Positions 9,475-18,447 of a stretch of 64,000 bases of DNA are shown here, in pieces. Position 1 is the first letter of the stretch; each line of letters starts with the position of its first letter. The translations under genes were made by a program, and so were the position numbers. This DNA comes from Brachymonas denitrificans (GTDB taxonomy: Bacteria > Pseudomonadota > Gammaproteobacteria > Burkholderiales > Burkholderiaceae_C). Where the stretch lies: assembly GCF_907163135.1 (NCBI RefSeq), contig NZ_CAJQUA010000001.1:2433001-2497000 (forward strand), given 5' to 3'. A model generated the notes under the pieces. It was not told where the DNA came from. It made no database searches and saw nothing but the letters and a program-made list of their open reading frames with translations.

Positions 9475-9969
9475 ATGCAGCGCAGGCAGATGCTTTCCCT
9501 GGGGCTGGCGGCAGGCACTGGCCTGCTGGCCGGTGGTTGCGGCTTTCGCCTGCGTGGTACCGGCGTGCAGCTGCCGTTCCGCTCGGTGCATGTGCAGGGC
9601 GGCAGCGGCCCGCTGCTGACGCAGCTGCGCCGTACGCTGGCCGGCTACGCCACCGTGGTGGACGAGCCGGCGGCGGCCGAAGCGGTGCTGCACGTGCTGT
9701 CCGAGCGCCAGGAACAGGCCTCGGTGGTGCTGAGCACCAGCGGCAAGGTGCGCGAGGTGCAGCTGCGCCAGTATGTCGATTTCTCGCTGACCGACAATAC
9801 CGGCGCCACGCTGATAGCGCAGACGCCTCTGCGTCTGGTGCGCGACGTCAGCTACAACGAGAGCGAGGCGCTGTCGAAGGAGGCCGAGTTCGAGCTGCTG
9901 TATCGCGACATGCGCATCGATGCCGTGCAGCAGATCATCCGCCGCATCTCGGCGGCCAGGCCCCGCTGA
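9475..9969 (+). CDS. lptE: LPS-assembly lipoprotein LptE
   Basis: A 164-residue lipoprotein. A hydrophobic signal with lipobox LLAGGC puts the acylated cysteine at residue 22, immediately followed by GFRLRGT, the conserved LptE beginning. The C-terminal EAELLYRDMRIDAVQQIIRRI-like helix (here within EFELLYRDMRIDAVQQ) is also typical. LptE plugs the LptD barrel that places lipopolysaccharide in the outer leaflet. Its place between leuS and holA is conserved across proteobacteria and supports the call. Confidence 0.92.
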   Translation: MQRRQMLSLGLAAGTGLLAGGCGFRLRGTGVQLPFRSVHVQGGSGPLLTQLRRTLAGYATVVDEPAAAEAVLHVLSERQEQASVVLSTSGKVREVQLRQYVDFSLTDNTGATLIAQTPLRLVRDVSYNESEALSKEAEFELLYRDMRIDAVQQIIRRISAARPR

Positions 9970-9977
9970 TCGCCCGC

Positions 9978-11048
9978 ATGCAAGTCAGTGCAGATCAATT
10001 GCCGGCGCAGCTGAAGAACGGCGTGCGCCCGCTGTACGTGGTGCATGGCAACGAGCCGCTGTTGGTACAGGAGGCGGTGGATGCCATCCGTGCCGCTGCG
10101 CGCACACAGGGCTTTTCCGAGCGCAGCTCGCATACCGTGACGGGCGTGGGCTTCGACTGGGGCGGCGTGCTCGCGGCCACGCAGTCGCTCAGCCTGTTTG
10201 CCGAACGCCAGATCGTCGAAATCCATATCCCCAGTGGCAAGCCGGGCAAGGACGGCAGCCAGGCGCTGCAGCAAATTGCCGAAGGCAGCGCCGGCAACGA
10301 CGCGCTGCTGGTGATCGTGACGCTGCCGCGGCTGGACAAGGCCACGAAGAGCAGCGGCTGGTTCGTGGCGCTGGAAGGCCATGGCGTGTCGATCCCGGTC
10401 GAGACCGTGGAACGCCAGTTGCTGCCGCGCTGGATTGCCGCGCGCCTGCGCCTGCAGGGCCAGCATGTGGCGCCCGGTGCCGAAGGGGAACACGCGCTGC
10501 GTTTCTTTGCCGACCGGGTGGAAGGCAATCTGCTGGCGGCACACCAGGAAATCCAGAAGCTGGGCCTGCTCTATCCGCATGGCGAGCTGAGTGCCGAGCA
10601 GATCGAGGCGGCGGTGCTGAACGTGGCGCGCTATGACGTGTTCAAGCTGAGCGAGGCGGTGCTGGCCGGGCAGCTGGAGCGTACGCAGCGCATGCTCGAC
10701 GGCCTGCAGGCCGAGGGCGAAAGCGAGGTGCTGGTGCACTACACGCTGGCCGAGGACATCCGCGCGCTCAAACGCGTGCGCGATGCGCTCGATGCCGGCA
10801 AGCCGTTGCCCATGGCCTTGCGGGAGCAGCGTGTGTGGGGCATGCGCGAGCGCCTGTTCGAGCGCGTGGTGCCGCGGATGAGCGGTACGGCCTTGAACGG
10901 CCTGCTGCATGCGGCGCATGTGGTCGACGGCATCGTCAAGGGCATCAAGGTGCCGGATTGGCCGGCGGACAGCTGGCAGGCTCTGCACCAGCTGGCCTTC
11001 ATGCTGTGCCGGCAGGCCGTGGTGACGCAGCAGGCGGGGCGGCGCTAA
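9978..11048 (+). CDS. holA: DNA polymerase III delta subunit HolA
   Basis: A 356-residue HolA starting MQVSADQLPAQLKNGVRPLYVVHGNEPLLVQEA. The HGNEPLLVQEA stretch is the conserved N-terminal motif of the clamp-loader delta subunit, and the body shows EGNLLAAHQEIQKLGLL and the YDVFKLSEAVLAG motif. Delta opens the beta sliding clamp in the DnaX complex. The start lies eight bases after the lptE stop, so the two are translated from one message. Confidence 0.94.
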   Translation: MQVSADQLPAQLKNGVRPLYVVHGNEPLLVQEAVDAIRAAARTQGFSERSSHTVTGVGFDWGGVLAATQSLSLFAERQIVEIHIPSGKPGKDGSQALQQIAEGSAGNDALLVIVTLPRLDKATKSSGWFVALEGHGVSIPVETVERQLLPRWIAARLRLQGQHVAPGAEGEHALRFFADRVEGNLLAAHQEIQKLGLLYPHGELSAEQIEAAVLNVARYDVFKLSEAVLAGQLERTQRMLDGLQAEGESEVLVHYTLAEDIRALKRVRDALDAGKPLPMALREQRVWGMRERLFERVVPRMSGTALNGLLHAAHVVDGIVKGIKVPDWPADSWQALHQLAFMLCRQAVVTQQAGRR

Positions 11049-11088
11049 CAGCTGTTGCACAGCCGCGCCGGCGGCTCGGGGCTCGTGG

Positions 11089-12621
11089 TCAGGGGTTTGC
11101 GCCAGTCTGGCCCGGCGGCACTGCGGGAGCTGGAGCGGATGCGGCCGTGCCCGCGCTGGCCGCATCGGGCGACCCTGGATCGGGTATCGGGCGGGCGCTT
11201 GAGGCCGGTGCGGCCGGAATGCCGGCACCTTGCATCATCGTCCGGAAATCATGCCCCGACGGCTGCTGGAACACGCGCAGCCCGAACTCCGGCAGCACCG
11301 ACAGCAGATGATCGAACAGGTCGCCCTGGATGGTTTCGTATTCCTGCCAGTTGGTGGTGGCGCTGAAGCAGTAGATCTGCACCTGCACGCCCTCCGGGCT
11401 GGTGCCGGCGGTGTTGACGATCTGTGTCATGTCCTGCCGGATATCGGGGTGCTGCTCCAGATAGGCCGAGACATAGGCGCGGAAGCAGCCCAGATTGGTG
11501 AGCTGGCGGAGGTTGAGCGGCAGTGCCGCCGCTTCGGGGGAAAGCTTCTGCAGGCGTGCGGCATTGGTATCGGCCAGGGCCTGGCGCTTTTTCTGCAGAT
11601 AGGGCTGCAGCAGCGCGATCCGCTCCAGCCGCGTGATCTCCTCGGGGTGGAGGAAGTGCACCGAGGTGGCATCGAGCGACAGCGTGCGCTTGATGCGGCG
11701 CGCGCCGGCCTCGCTCATGCCGCGCCAGTTGCGGTAGCTTTCGCTCATCAGGCGCCAGGTGGGGATGGTGGTGATGGTCTTGTCCCAGTTCTGCACCTTG
11801 ACGGCGTGCAGCGCCATGTCCACCACCTGGCCGTCGGCGCCCACCTGCGGCATCTCGATCCAATCGCCCGCGCGCAGCATGTCGTTGCTGGAGAGCTGCA
11901 CGCCGGCGGTGAACGAGAGGATGGTGTCCTTGAAGACGAGCATCAGCACCGCCGACAGCGCGCCGAGACCGGACAGCAGCAGCAGCGGCGAGCGGTTGGT
12001 GAGCTCGGCGGCCATGATGATCAGGCCGCCCAGGATCACCATCAACTTGGCCAGCTGGATGTAGCTCTTGATCGAGAGCTGCTGGCGCGGCGAGTGGCGC
12101 AGGAACACGGTCTGGTGCTTGAGCGTGGCGTCCAGGTAGGCCAGGATCACGCGCACCACGCAGAAGACCGCGTAGGCCGACAGCAGGTTGTAGAGGACGA
12201 TGGTGGCGAGGCCATGCGGCTTGGGCAGGCTGAGCAGGCCAAGCTGGATCAGCAGCGGCGAAACCACGCGGGCCGAGCGGCGCAGCACGGCGCTGTCGAA
12301 CAGGATGTCGAGCCAGGCCGGGCTGCCGGTGCGCAGCATGTGCTTGCGGACCTGCATCAGGCCGAATTCGAGGGCGGTGCGCACCAGCCCGGCCAGCACG
12401 AACAGGGCGGCAATGATGCCGGCCACGCGCGCCCAGGCGGGCCAGTCGGGCGGCAGCCAGCCGAGGGCTTCGAGCATGGCGCCCCGCAAGGGGTCCCTGA
12501 CTTGTTCCGGGAGGTTGGGCATCAGTTTGTTGGAATAGGGGTCGGATCCGGGCCAGTTGCCGGATGCCCGCAATGGCGCAAACATGCGGGGGAGCTTATC
12601 ATGGAGGTTTGCACGGCGCAT
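11089..12621 (-). CDS. MscS-family mechanosensitive channel (YbdG-like)
   Basis: Up to 510 residues. Several hydrophobic segments in the N-terminal half precede the MscS pore region (SPLLLLSGLGALSAVLMLVFKDTILSFTAGVQL) and the beta domain (LRAGDWIEMPQVGADGQVVDMALHAVKVQNWDKTITTIPTWRL). This beta domain, with its long insertion and the following YRNWRGMSEAGARRIKR motif, resembles YbdG (MscM) more than MscS. It should open under hypo-osmotic tension in the inner membrane. The C-terminal 50 residues are a Pro/Ala/Ser-rich tail. Starts at 12621 (preceded by AAGG), 12585 and 12522 are all possible; 12621 is chosen on the ribosome site. Divergent from proA by 38 bases. Confidence 0.85.
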   Translation of the reverse strand: MRRANLHDKLPRMFAPLRASGNWPGSDPYSNKLMPNLPEQVRDPLRGAMLEALGWLPPDWPAWARVAGIIAALFVLAGLVRTALEFGLMQVRKHMLRTGSPAWLDILFDSAVLRRSARVVSPLLIQLGLLSLPKPHGLATIVLYNLLSAYAVFCVVRVILAYLDATLKHQTVFLRHSPRQQLSIKSYIQLAKLMVILGGLIIMAAELTNRSPLLLLSGLGALSAVLMLVFKDTILSFTAGVQLSSNDMLRAGDWIEMPQVGADGQVVDMALHAVKVQNWDKTITTIPTWRLMSESYRNWRGMSEAGARRIKRTLSLDATSVHFLHPEEITRLERIALLQPYLQKKRQALADTNAARLQKLSPEAAALPLNLRQLTNLGCFRAYVSAYLEQHPDIRQDMTQIVNTAGTSPEGVQVQIYCFSATTNWQEYETIQGDLFDHLLSVLPEFGLRVFQQPSGHDFRTMMQGAGIPAAPASSARPIPDPGSPDAASAGTAASAPAPAVPPGQTGANP

Positions 12622-12659
12622 GACCTTGCCCGGCCGGATGTTATTCGAACTGTAAATCC

Positions 12660-13949
12660 ATGAGCACCCAAGACGTGAACGAACTGATGCAGCAGATGGG
12701 CGAACGTGCCCGCGCGGCTGCTACGGCCATGGCGCGCGCCAGCGCGGCCAGCAAGAACCAGGCGCTGCGCGAACTGGCGCGCCTGCTGGGCGAAGCCGGC
12801 CCGGCGCTGGATGCCGCCAATGCGCAGGACATCGCCCGCGCCGAAGCCGCCGGCCTGAGCGCACCGATGGTGGACCGCCTGCGCCTGGGCGCCAAGGTGG
12901 TGGCCACGCTGCAGGAAGGCTGCCTGCAGCTGGCGGCCATGCCGGACGTGATCGGCACCATTCAGGGCCTGCAGGAGCAGCCCAGCGGCATCCGCGTGGG
13001 GCAGATGCGCGTGCCGATTGGCGTGTTCGGCATGATCTTCGAGAGCCGCCCGAACGTGACCATCGAGGCCGCCAGCCTGAGCATCAAGAGCGGCAACGCC
13101 TGCATCCTGCGCGGCGGCAGCGAGGCGATCGAATCGAACAAGGCACTGGCGGCCATCGTGCAGCAGGCGCTGGCATCGGCCGGCCTGCCCGGGGATGCGG
13201 TGCAGCTGGTGCCCACCACCGACCGTGCCGCCGTCGGCCGCCTGATCGCCATGCCCGAGTATGTGGACGTGATCATCCCGCGTGGCGGCAAGGGTCTGAT
13301 CGAGCGCATCAGCGCCGAGGCCAAGGTGCCGGTGATCAAGCACCTGGACGGCAACTGCCATACCTATGTGGACGATCCCTGCGATCTGGACATGGCGGTG
13401 AAGCTGGCCGACAACGCCAAGACGCAGAAGTACAGCCCCTGCAACGCGACCGAGAGCCTGCTGGTGGCGCAGGGCGTGGCCGAGGCCTTCCTGCCGCGCA
13501 TCGGCAAAATCTACCGGGACAAGGGCGTGGAAATGCGCTGTGATGCGGCTTCGCGCGCGATTCTGGCGGGCCATGCGGATACCCGCGATGCGCAACTGGT
13601 GGAGGCGACCGAGGAAGACTGGTCCACCGAATACCTGGCGCCCATCATCAGCATCCGGGTGGTGGCCGGGCTGGACGAGGCGATTGCGCACATCAACCGT
13701 TATTCCTCGCAGCACACCGAAGCCATTGTCACGACCGACCACATCCATGCCCAGCGCTTTTTGCGCGAGGTGGACAGTAGCAGCGTGATGGTGAACGCCA
13801 GCACGCGCTTTGCCGATGGCTTTGAGTATGGTCTGGGTGCCGAGATCGGCATCAGCACCGACAAATTCCATGCGCGTGGCCCGGTGGGCATCGAGGGGCT
13901 GACCTCGCTCAAATATGTGGTGCTGGGGCAGGGTGAGGTGCGGAGCTGA
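12660..13949 (+). CDS. proA: Gamma-glutamyl phosphate reductase ProA
   Basis: A 429-residue aldehyde-dehydrogenase-fold enzyme. The [25 protein letters not shown] and [17 protein letters not shown] motifs are the ProA nucleotide-binding signatures, and the catalytic cysteine lies in [13 protein letters not shown]. The C-terminal [19 protein letters not shown] is the family pattern. It reduces gamma-glutamyl phosphate to the semialdehyde in proline synthesis. proB is not adjacent. It converges on recX. Confidence 0.96.
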   Translation: MSTQDVNELMQQMGERARAAATAMARASAASKNQALRELARLLGEAGPALDAANAQDIARAEAAGLSAPMVDRLRLGAKVVATLQEGCLQLAAMPDVIGTIQGLQEQPSGIRVGQMRVPIGVFGMIFESRPNVTIEAASLSIKSGNACILRGGSEAIESNKALAAIVQQALASAGLPGDAVQLVPTTDRAAVGRLIAMPEYVDVIIPRGGKGLIERISAEAKVPVIKHLDGNCHTYVDDPCDLDMAVKLADNAKTQKYSPCNATESLLVAQGVAEAFLPRIGKIYRDKGVEMRCDAASRAILAGHADTRDAQLVEATEEDWSTEYLAPIISIRVVAGLDEAIAHINRYSSQHTEAIVTTDHIHAQRFLREVDSSSVMVNASTRFADGFEYGLGAEIGISTDKFHARGPVGIEGLTSLKYVVLGQGEVRS

Positions 13950-13974
13950 CCGCGAGGCGTTTGCGCGGGCCGGG

Positions 13975-14496
13975 TTATTCGTCCGGATTGCCGCGTACCA
14001 CCTGATGCACGACTGCTGAGCTGAAGCCCCGGCTGGCAAGGAAGCGCATCTGTTTGAGCCGCTCCTGCTGGGAAGCGGCCACGGAGCCGAACTTGCGCTG
14101 CCAGATTTCGCGGGCGCGTTCCAGCTCGCTGCCGGGCACGGCTTCCATGGCCTGCTCGATGGCGCTGGCGTCCAGGCCTTTTTGCCGCAGTTCCTGCTGG
14201 ATACGGCTGTTGCCCAGCTTGCCGGCACGGCGATGGATCAGCGCTTCTGCCGCACGCTGGTCGTCGAGAAAGCCCTTGGCTTCCATGGCGTCGAGGGCTT
14301 CGGCGATGGCGCTGGCCTGATCGACCTGCTGCATTTCGGCGTCAAGCGGCGCCGCCTCTGCTTCCTCCTCCCTCGCGGAGCGCTCCCGCAGCCATTGGGC
14401 CAGCTTGCGCTCCATTTCCGCACGCGTGTAGTCGCGTGCGGCGAGCAGCTGCAGGGCCTTGCCCTTGAGTGTGATCGGAGCGGGAATGCGGGACAT
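13975..14496 (-). CDS. recX: RecA regulator RecX
   Basis: About 173 residues from the start MSRIPAPITLKGKALQLLAARDY. The motif ALQLLAARDYTRAEMERKL is the usual RecX opening, followed by the three-helix repeats FLDDQRAAEALIHRRAGKLGNSRIQQELRQKGL and QRKFG...RLKQMRFLASRGFS. A longer in-frame reading to 14592 has no family similarity and crosses the hairpin downstream of recA. RecX caps and destabilises RecA filaments. A Glu/Ala-rich insertion (EEEAEAAPLDAEMQQ) separates the first two repeats. It lies about 100 bases after recA on the same strand. Confidence 0.92.
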   Translation of the reverse strand: MSRIPAPITLKGKALQLLAARDYTRAEMERKLAQWLRERSAREEEAEAAPLDAEMQQVDQASAIAEALDAMEAKGFLDDQRAAEALIHRRAGKLGNSRIQQELRQKGLDASAIEQAMEAVPGSELERAREIWQRKFGSVAASQQERLKQMRFLASRGFSSAVVHQVVRGNPDE

Positions 14497-14541
14497 GGCA
14501 GGGAGAGAGTCAAGCAATAGCGAGGCCAGTGCCGGTGAGAC

Positions 14542-14566
14542 GCCGGAAGGGGCAAGCCCCTCCGGC
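14542..14566 (-). terminator. Hairpin between recA and recX
   Basis: GCCGGAAGGGGC and GCCCCTCCGGC pair around an AA loop with one bulged base, giving a very stable stem. There is no U-run on the minus strand, so it is more likely an attenuating or mRNA-stabilising element than a full terminator. This would explain less RecX than RecA from a shared message. Confidence 0.5.
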
Positions 14567-14597
14567 ATCGTGCCTATCGTGCCTAGCGTCAATCCGC

Positions 14598-15653
14598 TCA
14601 GGCCGCGCTGCCGGCTTCTTCCGCCACGGGGGCGCCCTTGGCCGGCATGGTGGCAATGCCCAGCTGGGTGCGCACCTTGTTCTCGATCTCGCGCGCCAGA
14701 TCGGGGTTTTCCTTCAGGAATTCGCGTGTGTTGTCGCGGCCCTGGCCGATCTTCTCGCCGTTGTAGGAGTACCAGGCGCCGGCCTTGTCGACGATCTTGG
14801 CGTTGACGCCCATGTCGATGATTTCGCCTTCGCGCGAGATGCCGGTGCCGTACAGGATGTCGAAGTAGGCTTCCTTGAACGGGGGCGCCACCTTGTTCTT
14901 GACGACCTTGACCTTGGTTTCGCTGCCCACCACTTCGTCGCCCTTCTTGATGGTGCCGACACGGCGGATGTCCAGGCGCACGGAGGAATAGAACTTGAGC
15001 GCGTTGCCACCGGTGGTGGTTTCGGGCGAGCCGAACATCACGCCAATCTTCATGCGGATCTGGTTGATGAAGATGACGGTGCAGTTGGTTTTCTTGATGG
15101 TGGCGGTGAGCTTGCGCAGGGCCTGGCTCATCAGGCGGGCCTGCAGGCCGGGCAGCTGGTCGCCCATGTCGCCTTCGATTTCGGCCTTGGGCGTGAGTGC
15201 TGCCACGGAGTCGACCACGATCAGGTCGACCGCGCCGCTGCGCACCAGACTGTCGACGATCTCGAGCGCCTGTTCGCCGGTGTCGGGCTGGCTGATCAGC
15301 AGGTCGGGAAGGTTGATGCCCAGCTTTTGCGCGTACTGCACGTCGAGTGCGTGCTCGGCATCGACAAAGGCGCAGGTGCCGCCGGTTTTCTGCATTTCGG
15401 CGATGACCTGCAGCGTGAGCGTGGTCTTGCCGGAGGATTCCGGACCGTAGATCTCGATCACGCGGCCGCGCGGAAGACCGCCGACGCCAAGCGCAACGTC
15501 CAGGCCGAGCGAGCCGGTGCTGACGGTCTGGATGTCTTCGATCGCCTCGCCTTCGCCCAGGCGCATGATGGTGCCCTTGCCGAACTGCTTTTCGATCTGG
15601 GCCAGGGCCGCTTGCAGGGCCTTGGCTTTTTCTGCTTGATCAATCGTGCTCAT
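14598..15653 (-). CDS. recA: Recombinase RecA
   Basis: A 351-residue RecA. Walker A is GPESSGKT (residues 70-77), Walker B is [10 protein letters not shown], and the L2 DNA-binding loop and the conserved [22 protein letters not shown] follow. The C terminus is the usual acidic tail (VAEEAGSAA). It forms the ATP-dependent filament for homologous recombination and the LexA co-protease. AGGAGA stands six bases before the ATG, and a LexA box lies about 45 bases upstream, so SOS induction is expected. Confidence 0.99.
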   Translation of the reverse strand: MSTIDQAEKAKALQAALAQIEKQFGKGTIMRLGEGEAIEDIQTVSTGSLGLDVALGVGGLPRGRVIEIYGPESSGKTTLTLQVIAEMQKTGGTCAFVDAEHALDVQYAQKLGINLPDLLISQPDTGEQALEIVDSLVRSGAVDLIVVDSVAALTPKAEIEGDMGDQLPGLQARLMSQALRKLTATIKKTNCTVIFINQIRMKIGVMFGSPETTTGGNALKFYSSVRLDIRRVGTIKKGDEVVGSETKVKVVKNKVAPPFKEAYFDILYGTGISREGEIIDMGVNAKIVDKAGAWYSYNGEKIGQGRDNTREFLKENPDLAREIENKVRTQLGIATMPAKGAPVAEEAGSAA

Positions 15654-15696
15654 GCGTTTCTCCTAGAACTTGTGATTTAATGGTTGTGCATACAGC

Positions 15697-15712
15697 CTGT
15701 ATGCTTGAGCAG
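15697..15712 (-). promoter_or_regulatory. LexA (SOS) box upstream of recA
   Basis: The plus-strand sequence CTGTATGCTTGAGCAG has the CTG-N10-CAG form of proteobacterial LexA boxes and lies 44 bases before the recA start. A second, overlapping palindrome (CATACAG-C-CTGTATG) adjoins it. The likely -10 (minus-strand TTAAAT, near 15680) is just downstream, so LexA bound here would block the promoter. Confidence 0.75.
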
Positions 15713-15881
15713 GAGTATAGGGCAGAGTAAATTGAAACTCACAGGATATTTGGTCAGTCTGCATGACTAAAATTGGAAGGGTGCCGACTGCCGTGTTCTG
15801 ACGGTGCCCGCCCAGCCGGTCGCTGCACACGCAGCGAAGGGCGCACAGACGGATCGGCCGGCACAATCACGAGGAGCAACG

Positions 15882-16352
15882 ATGGCAACAGCACGGGACG
15901 ACTGGCGCGGCGCGCATCTGGGGCGGCTGCTGGGAGAGGCGATGCGCCGCTTCGACGAGCGCGTGCTGGAACTGATGGCACATGATCCGGAAGTGCCGCT
16001 TGCGCTGTCCAATCTGGCGGCGCGCCAGCAGGTGAGTGCTGCGCACATCCACATCACGCGCCATCTGGCGCTGCAGGGCAGCCGCCTGACCGAACTGGCC
16101 GAAGCGGCCGGCATGCGCAAGCAGGCGATGGCGGCGCTGGTGGACCAGTGCGAGGCGTGGGGCATCGTGCGGCGCGAGGCCGACCCCTTGGACGGGCGGG
16201 CACGGCGCATCCTGTTCACGGAGGCGGGACTGGGCTGGCTGCACGGTTTCGAGCGGGCGGTGGCGCGTGCCGAAAGCGAGTTTGACGAGTCGGTCGGCGA
16301 GCAGGTGGCTGCGGTGGTACGGTTGGGGCTGGAGGTATATGCCATGCCCTGA
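15882..16352 (+). CDS. MarR-family transcriptional regulator
   Basis: A 156-residue protein starting MATARDDWRGAHLGRLL, with GAGGAG six bases upstream; an in-frame ATG at 15804 has no such site. The winged helix-turn-helix is visible as LALQGSRLTELAEAAGMRKQAMAALVDQCEAWGIVRREADPLDGRARRI, where the beta-wing with the conserved D-x-R/G-R pattern identifies MarR. Helices at both ends would form the dimer. Ligand and targets are unknown; neither neighbour (recA, a transglutaminase-like gene) suggests one. Confidence 0.85.
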   Translation: MATARDDWRGAHLGRLLGEAMRRFDERVLELMAHDPEVPLALSNLAARQQVSAAHIHITRHLALQGSRLTELAEAAGMRKQAMAALVDQCEAWGIVRREADPLDGRARRILFTEAGLGWLHGFERAVARAESEFDESVGEQVAAVVRLGLEVYAMP

Positions 16353-16455
16353 TGCCGTTTTGCAGGGTTCCGGAACTTTCGAGCGCAGTTGCCAGCCAGC
16401 GCGGCCAAATTGCGGTCGGCTGGCGTTGGCGAGTGCTTGTTTGCAGAAAGGGGAT

Positions 16456-17295
16456 TCAGCTAATCGTCGTGGCGTTCTCTCGCACTTCCTCGGTTACCAC
16501 CTCAAAGCGCTTCAGTTCACTTGGCCCGAAGCCCATGGTGATCGGCACGTCTGCCGCATCGCGGCCATAGCCGAGCACGATGCGCCCGATGCGGGGCGTG
16601 TTGTGGCGGGCATCGAAGGTATGCCAGCCGCCTTCCAGATACACCTCGAACCAGGCGCTGAAGTCCATCGGATAGGGTGCAGCGGGCACGCCGATATCGC
16701 CCAGATAGCCCGTCGCATAGCGTGCCGGGATGTTCATGCAGCGGCACAGCGCCACGGCCATGTGCGCAAAGTCGCGACAGACGCCCGTGCCTTCCTGCCA
16801 GCCCTGCGATGCGGTGCGCGTGGCACAGGCTGCCTGGTAGTTGAACGTCAGGTGATGGTGCACGTAATCGCAAATGGCCTGCACGCGCGCCCAGCCGCTG
16901 GGCGCTGCGCCGAACTGGTCCCAGGCGAACTGCATCAGGCTGCCCTCGAAATCGCAATAGCGGCTGGGCAAGAGGAACTGCAGGACCTCATGCGGCAATT
17001 CTTGCAGCTCCAGCTGGCGGGCCTGCGGGTGCTGTGGATCGGGCTGGCCGCTGTCGTGCACCAGCGCCGCGCCGTGCAGGCGGATTTCTTCAAGGCCGGC
17101 TGGAACGGTGATGCGGCTGCAGCGGTTGCCGAAGCAGTCCAGGTAATGCGACACGTCAAGAGCGGGTTCGACCGAAAAATGTTCGGTGCGGGACTGGATG
17201 TCGTGGGCGCGGGAGGGGTGGATTTGCAGCAGCGAGAGGACCTGGGTGGGCGCGGCTACGGTCAGGATGATGTCGAATCCGGTCTGAATCAGCAT
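16456..17295 (-). CDS. Transglutaminase-like (cysteine protease fold) protein
   Basis: About 279 residues from MLIQTGFDIILTVAAPTQVL; a longer in-frame reading to 17460 overlaps LysR and has no family-like sequence. The N-terminal 120 residues form the beta-rich region common in bacterial transglutaminase-like proteins. The catalytic Cys is in GTGVCRDFAHMAVALCRCMNIPARY, the His and Asp in GGWHTFDARHN. These proteins are usually proteases or peptide ligases; the substrate is unknown. No signal peptide is visible, so it is probably cytoplasmic. It is not clearly co-transcribed with a neighbour. Confidence 0.85.
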   Translation of the reverse strand: MLIQTGFDIILTVAAPTQVLSLLQIHPSRAHDIQSRTEHFSVEPALDVSHYLDCFGNRCSRITVPAGLEEIRLHGAALVHDSGQPDPQHPQARQLELQELPHEVLQFLLPSRYCDFEGSLMQFAWDQFGAAPSGWARVQAICDYVHHHLTFNYQAACATRTASQGWQEGTGVCRDFAHMAVALCRCMNIPARYATGYLGDIGVPAAPYPMDFSAWFEVYLEGGWHTFDARHNTPRIGRIVLGYGRDAADVPITMGFGPSELKRFEVVTEEVRENATTIS

Positions 17296-17429
17296 GTTGA
17301 TGGAGCAGTGGTAAGGGGCGCCGCCGAAACGGGGCGCAATGCATTCACTGTAGGCGGCTGACGGGCGCGGACCGGCCGGTGCAGGGCGTCGCGGCGTGTA
17401 GGACTGGGGCCAAACCTCTCGCGCAGCGC

Positions 17430-18344
17430 TCAGCCTGCACCATCCACATGGTGCCACCACTGCGCCAGCACCAGTTCGCGCAGCCAGCGATTGGCTGGAT
17501 CCTCATCCAGATGCCGGTGCCAGTACAGATACAGCGCCAGCGGTGGCAGGTCCAGCGGCAGCGGCTGGATGTCGAGCGCCAGCGTGCGCGCCACCACCTG
17601 TGCGTAGCTGTGCGGCATGGTCAGCCACAGCGTGCCTGCCGCCACCACTTCGCAGGCGGCAAAGTAGTGCTGGCAGCGCAGCGCAATCGGGCGCTGCAGA
17701 TTGCGGCGATGCAGCGCCATGTCTTCCACCGTGGGCCCGCTCTGGCGCGAGGAAACTGCCACATGCTGCGCCTGCAGGTATTGCTGCAGCGCGGGCGCTG
17801 TGTGCAGCCGGCCCCGAGCCGCCACCACCACCAGGGTATCCTCGCCCACGCGCTGGCGCAGGATGCCGTCCGGCAGGGGCAGATCCACGTCCAGCGCCAG
17901 ATCGATGCGTCCGGCGGCCAGCTCCGCTGCAAGCTCCTGCCGTGCCGGAGCCACCACCTGCAGGCTGACCTGCGGCGCCAGTGTGGCAAGCTGCTGCATC
18001 AGCCCCGGCAGCACGGTCGATTCCAGCACGGAACGCAAGGCCAGCCGGAAGCTGCGCTCGGCGCTGGCCGGCTCGAACTGGCTGCCTTGCTGCAGCCCCT
18101 GTTCCAGCAGGTGCAGCGCCTGCTGTACCGGCCCGATCAGGCTGCGTGCCAAGGGCGTGGGCACCATGGTGTGCCCCTGGCGCACGAACAGCGCATCCCC
18201 CAGCCGCTCGCGCAGCCGGCCCAGCGCGTGGCTGAGCGCGGGTTGCGACAGATGCAGGCGCCGGGCGGCGCGGGTGAGGTTGCCTTCGCTGTAGATGGTG
18301 CGAAACACCAGAAACAGGTTGAGGTCGAGGCGATCAAGATGCAT
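17430..18344 (-). CDS. LysR-family transcriptional regulator
   Basis: A 304-residue LysR regulator beginning MHLDRLDLNLFLVFRTIYSEGNLTRAARRLHLSQPALSHALGRL, a standard N-terminal helix-turn-helix. The effector-binding domain follows (about residues 90-300). It is divergent from the acyl-CoA dehydrogenase operon, so it probably controls that operon and itself from the shared region. A T-N11-A palindrome lies in between. The effector is unknown; an acyl-CoA or hydroxy acid is a reasonable guess from the context. Confidence 0.92.
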   Translation of the reverse strand: MHLDRLDLNLFLVFRTIYSEGNLTRAARRLHLSQPALSHALGRLRERLGDALFVRQGHTMVPTPLARSLIGPVQQALHLLEQGLQQGSQFEPASAERSFRLALRSVLESTVLPGLMQQLATLAPQVSLQVVAPARQELAAELAAGRIDLALDVDLPLPDGILRQRVGEDTLVVVAARGRLHTAPALQQYLQAQHVAVSSRQSGPTVEDMALHRRNLQRPIALRCQHYFAACEVVAAGTLWLTMPHSYAQVVARTLALDIQPLPLDLPPLALYLYWHRHLDEDPANRWLRELVLAQWWHHVDGAG

Positions 18345-18361
18345 GGTATGAATAGTTTGCC

Positions 18362-18381
18362 ATCAAAACAATGCATTTGAT
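18362..18381. promoter_or_regulatory. LysR-type palindrome between the LysR gene and the acyl-CoA operon
   Basis: ATCAAA and TTTGAT form inverted arms across eight bases (18362-18381), with T18363 and A18375 giving the T-N11-A spacing of LysR binding sites. It lies 18 bases upstream of the LysR start and about 70 bases before the acyl-CoA dehydrogenase ATG, the expected position for a dual-acting site. Confidence 0.55.
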
Positions 18382-18447
18382 CTATGTATCAAGCCTTCCT
18401 ACACTGGCACGATGCACAGGCGCAGCCCCTTGCGCCAAGGAGACCCC

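Noticed and set aside
7402-9693. Long open frames on the strand opposite real genes, for example 763 codons against leuS, 861 codons at 20822-23407, 990 codons at 29364-32336 and 1119 codons at 48203-51562.
   Set aside because: They are by-products of high GC in the third codon position of the real genes; their translations are His/Gln/Ala/Arg-rich without domains and cross several genuine genes.
14566-14587. ATCGTGCCT direct repeat next to recX.
   Set aside because: Only two copies of nine bases; no sign of function.
16352-16456. GCCAGCC/GGCTGGC inverted repeat between the MarR and transglutaminase-like genes.
   Set aside because: Loop of about 20 bases and no T-run; could be chance in GC-rich DNA.
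16456-17460. Longer transglutaminase-like reading frame starting at 17460.
   Set aside because: The extra 55 residues overlap the end of the LysR gene and look unlike the family N terminus, which begins at 17295.
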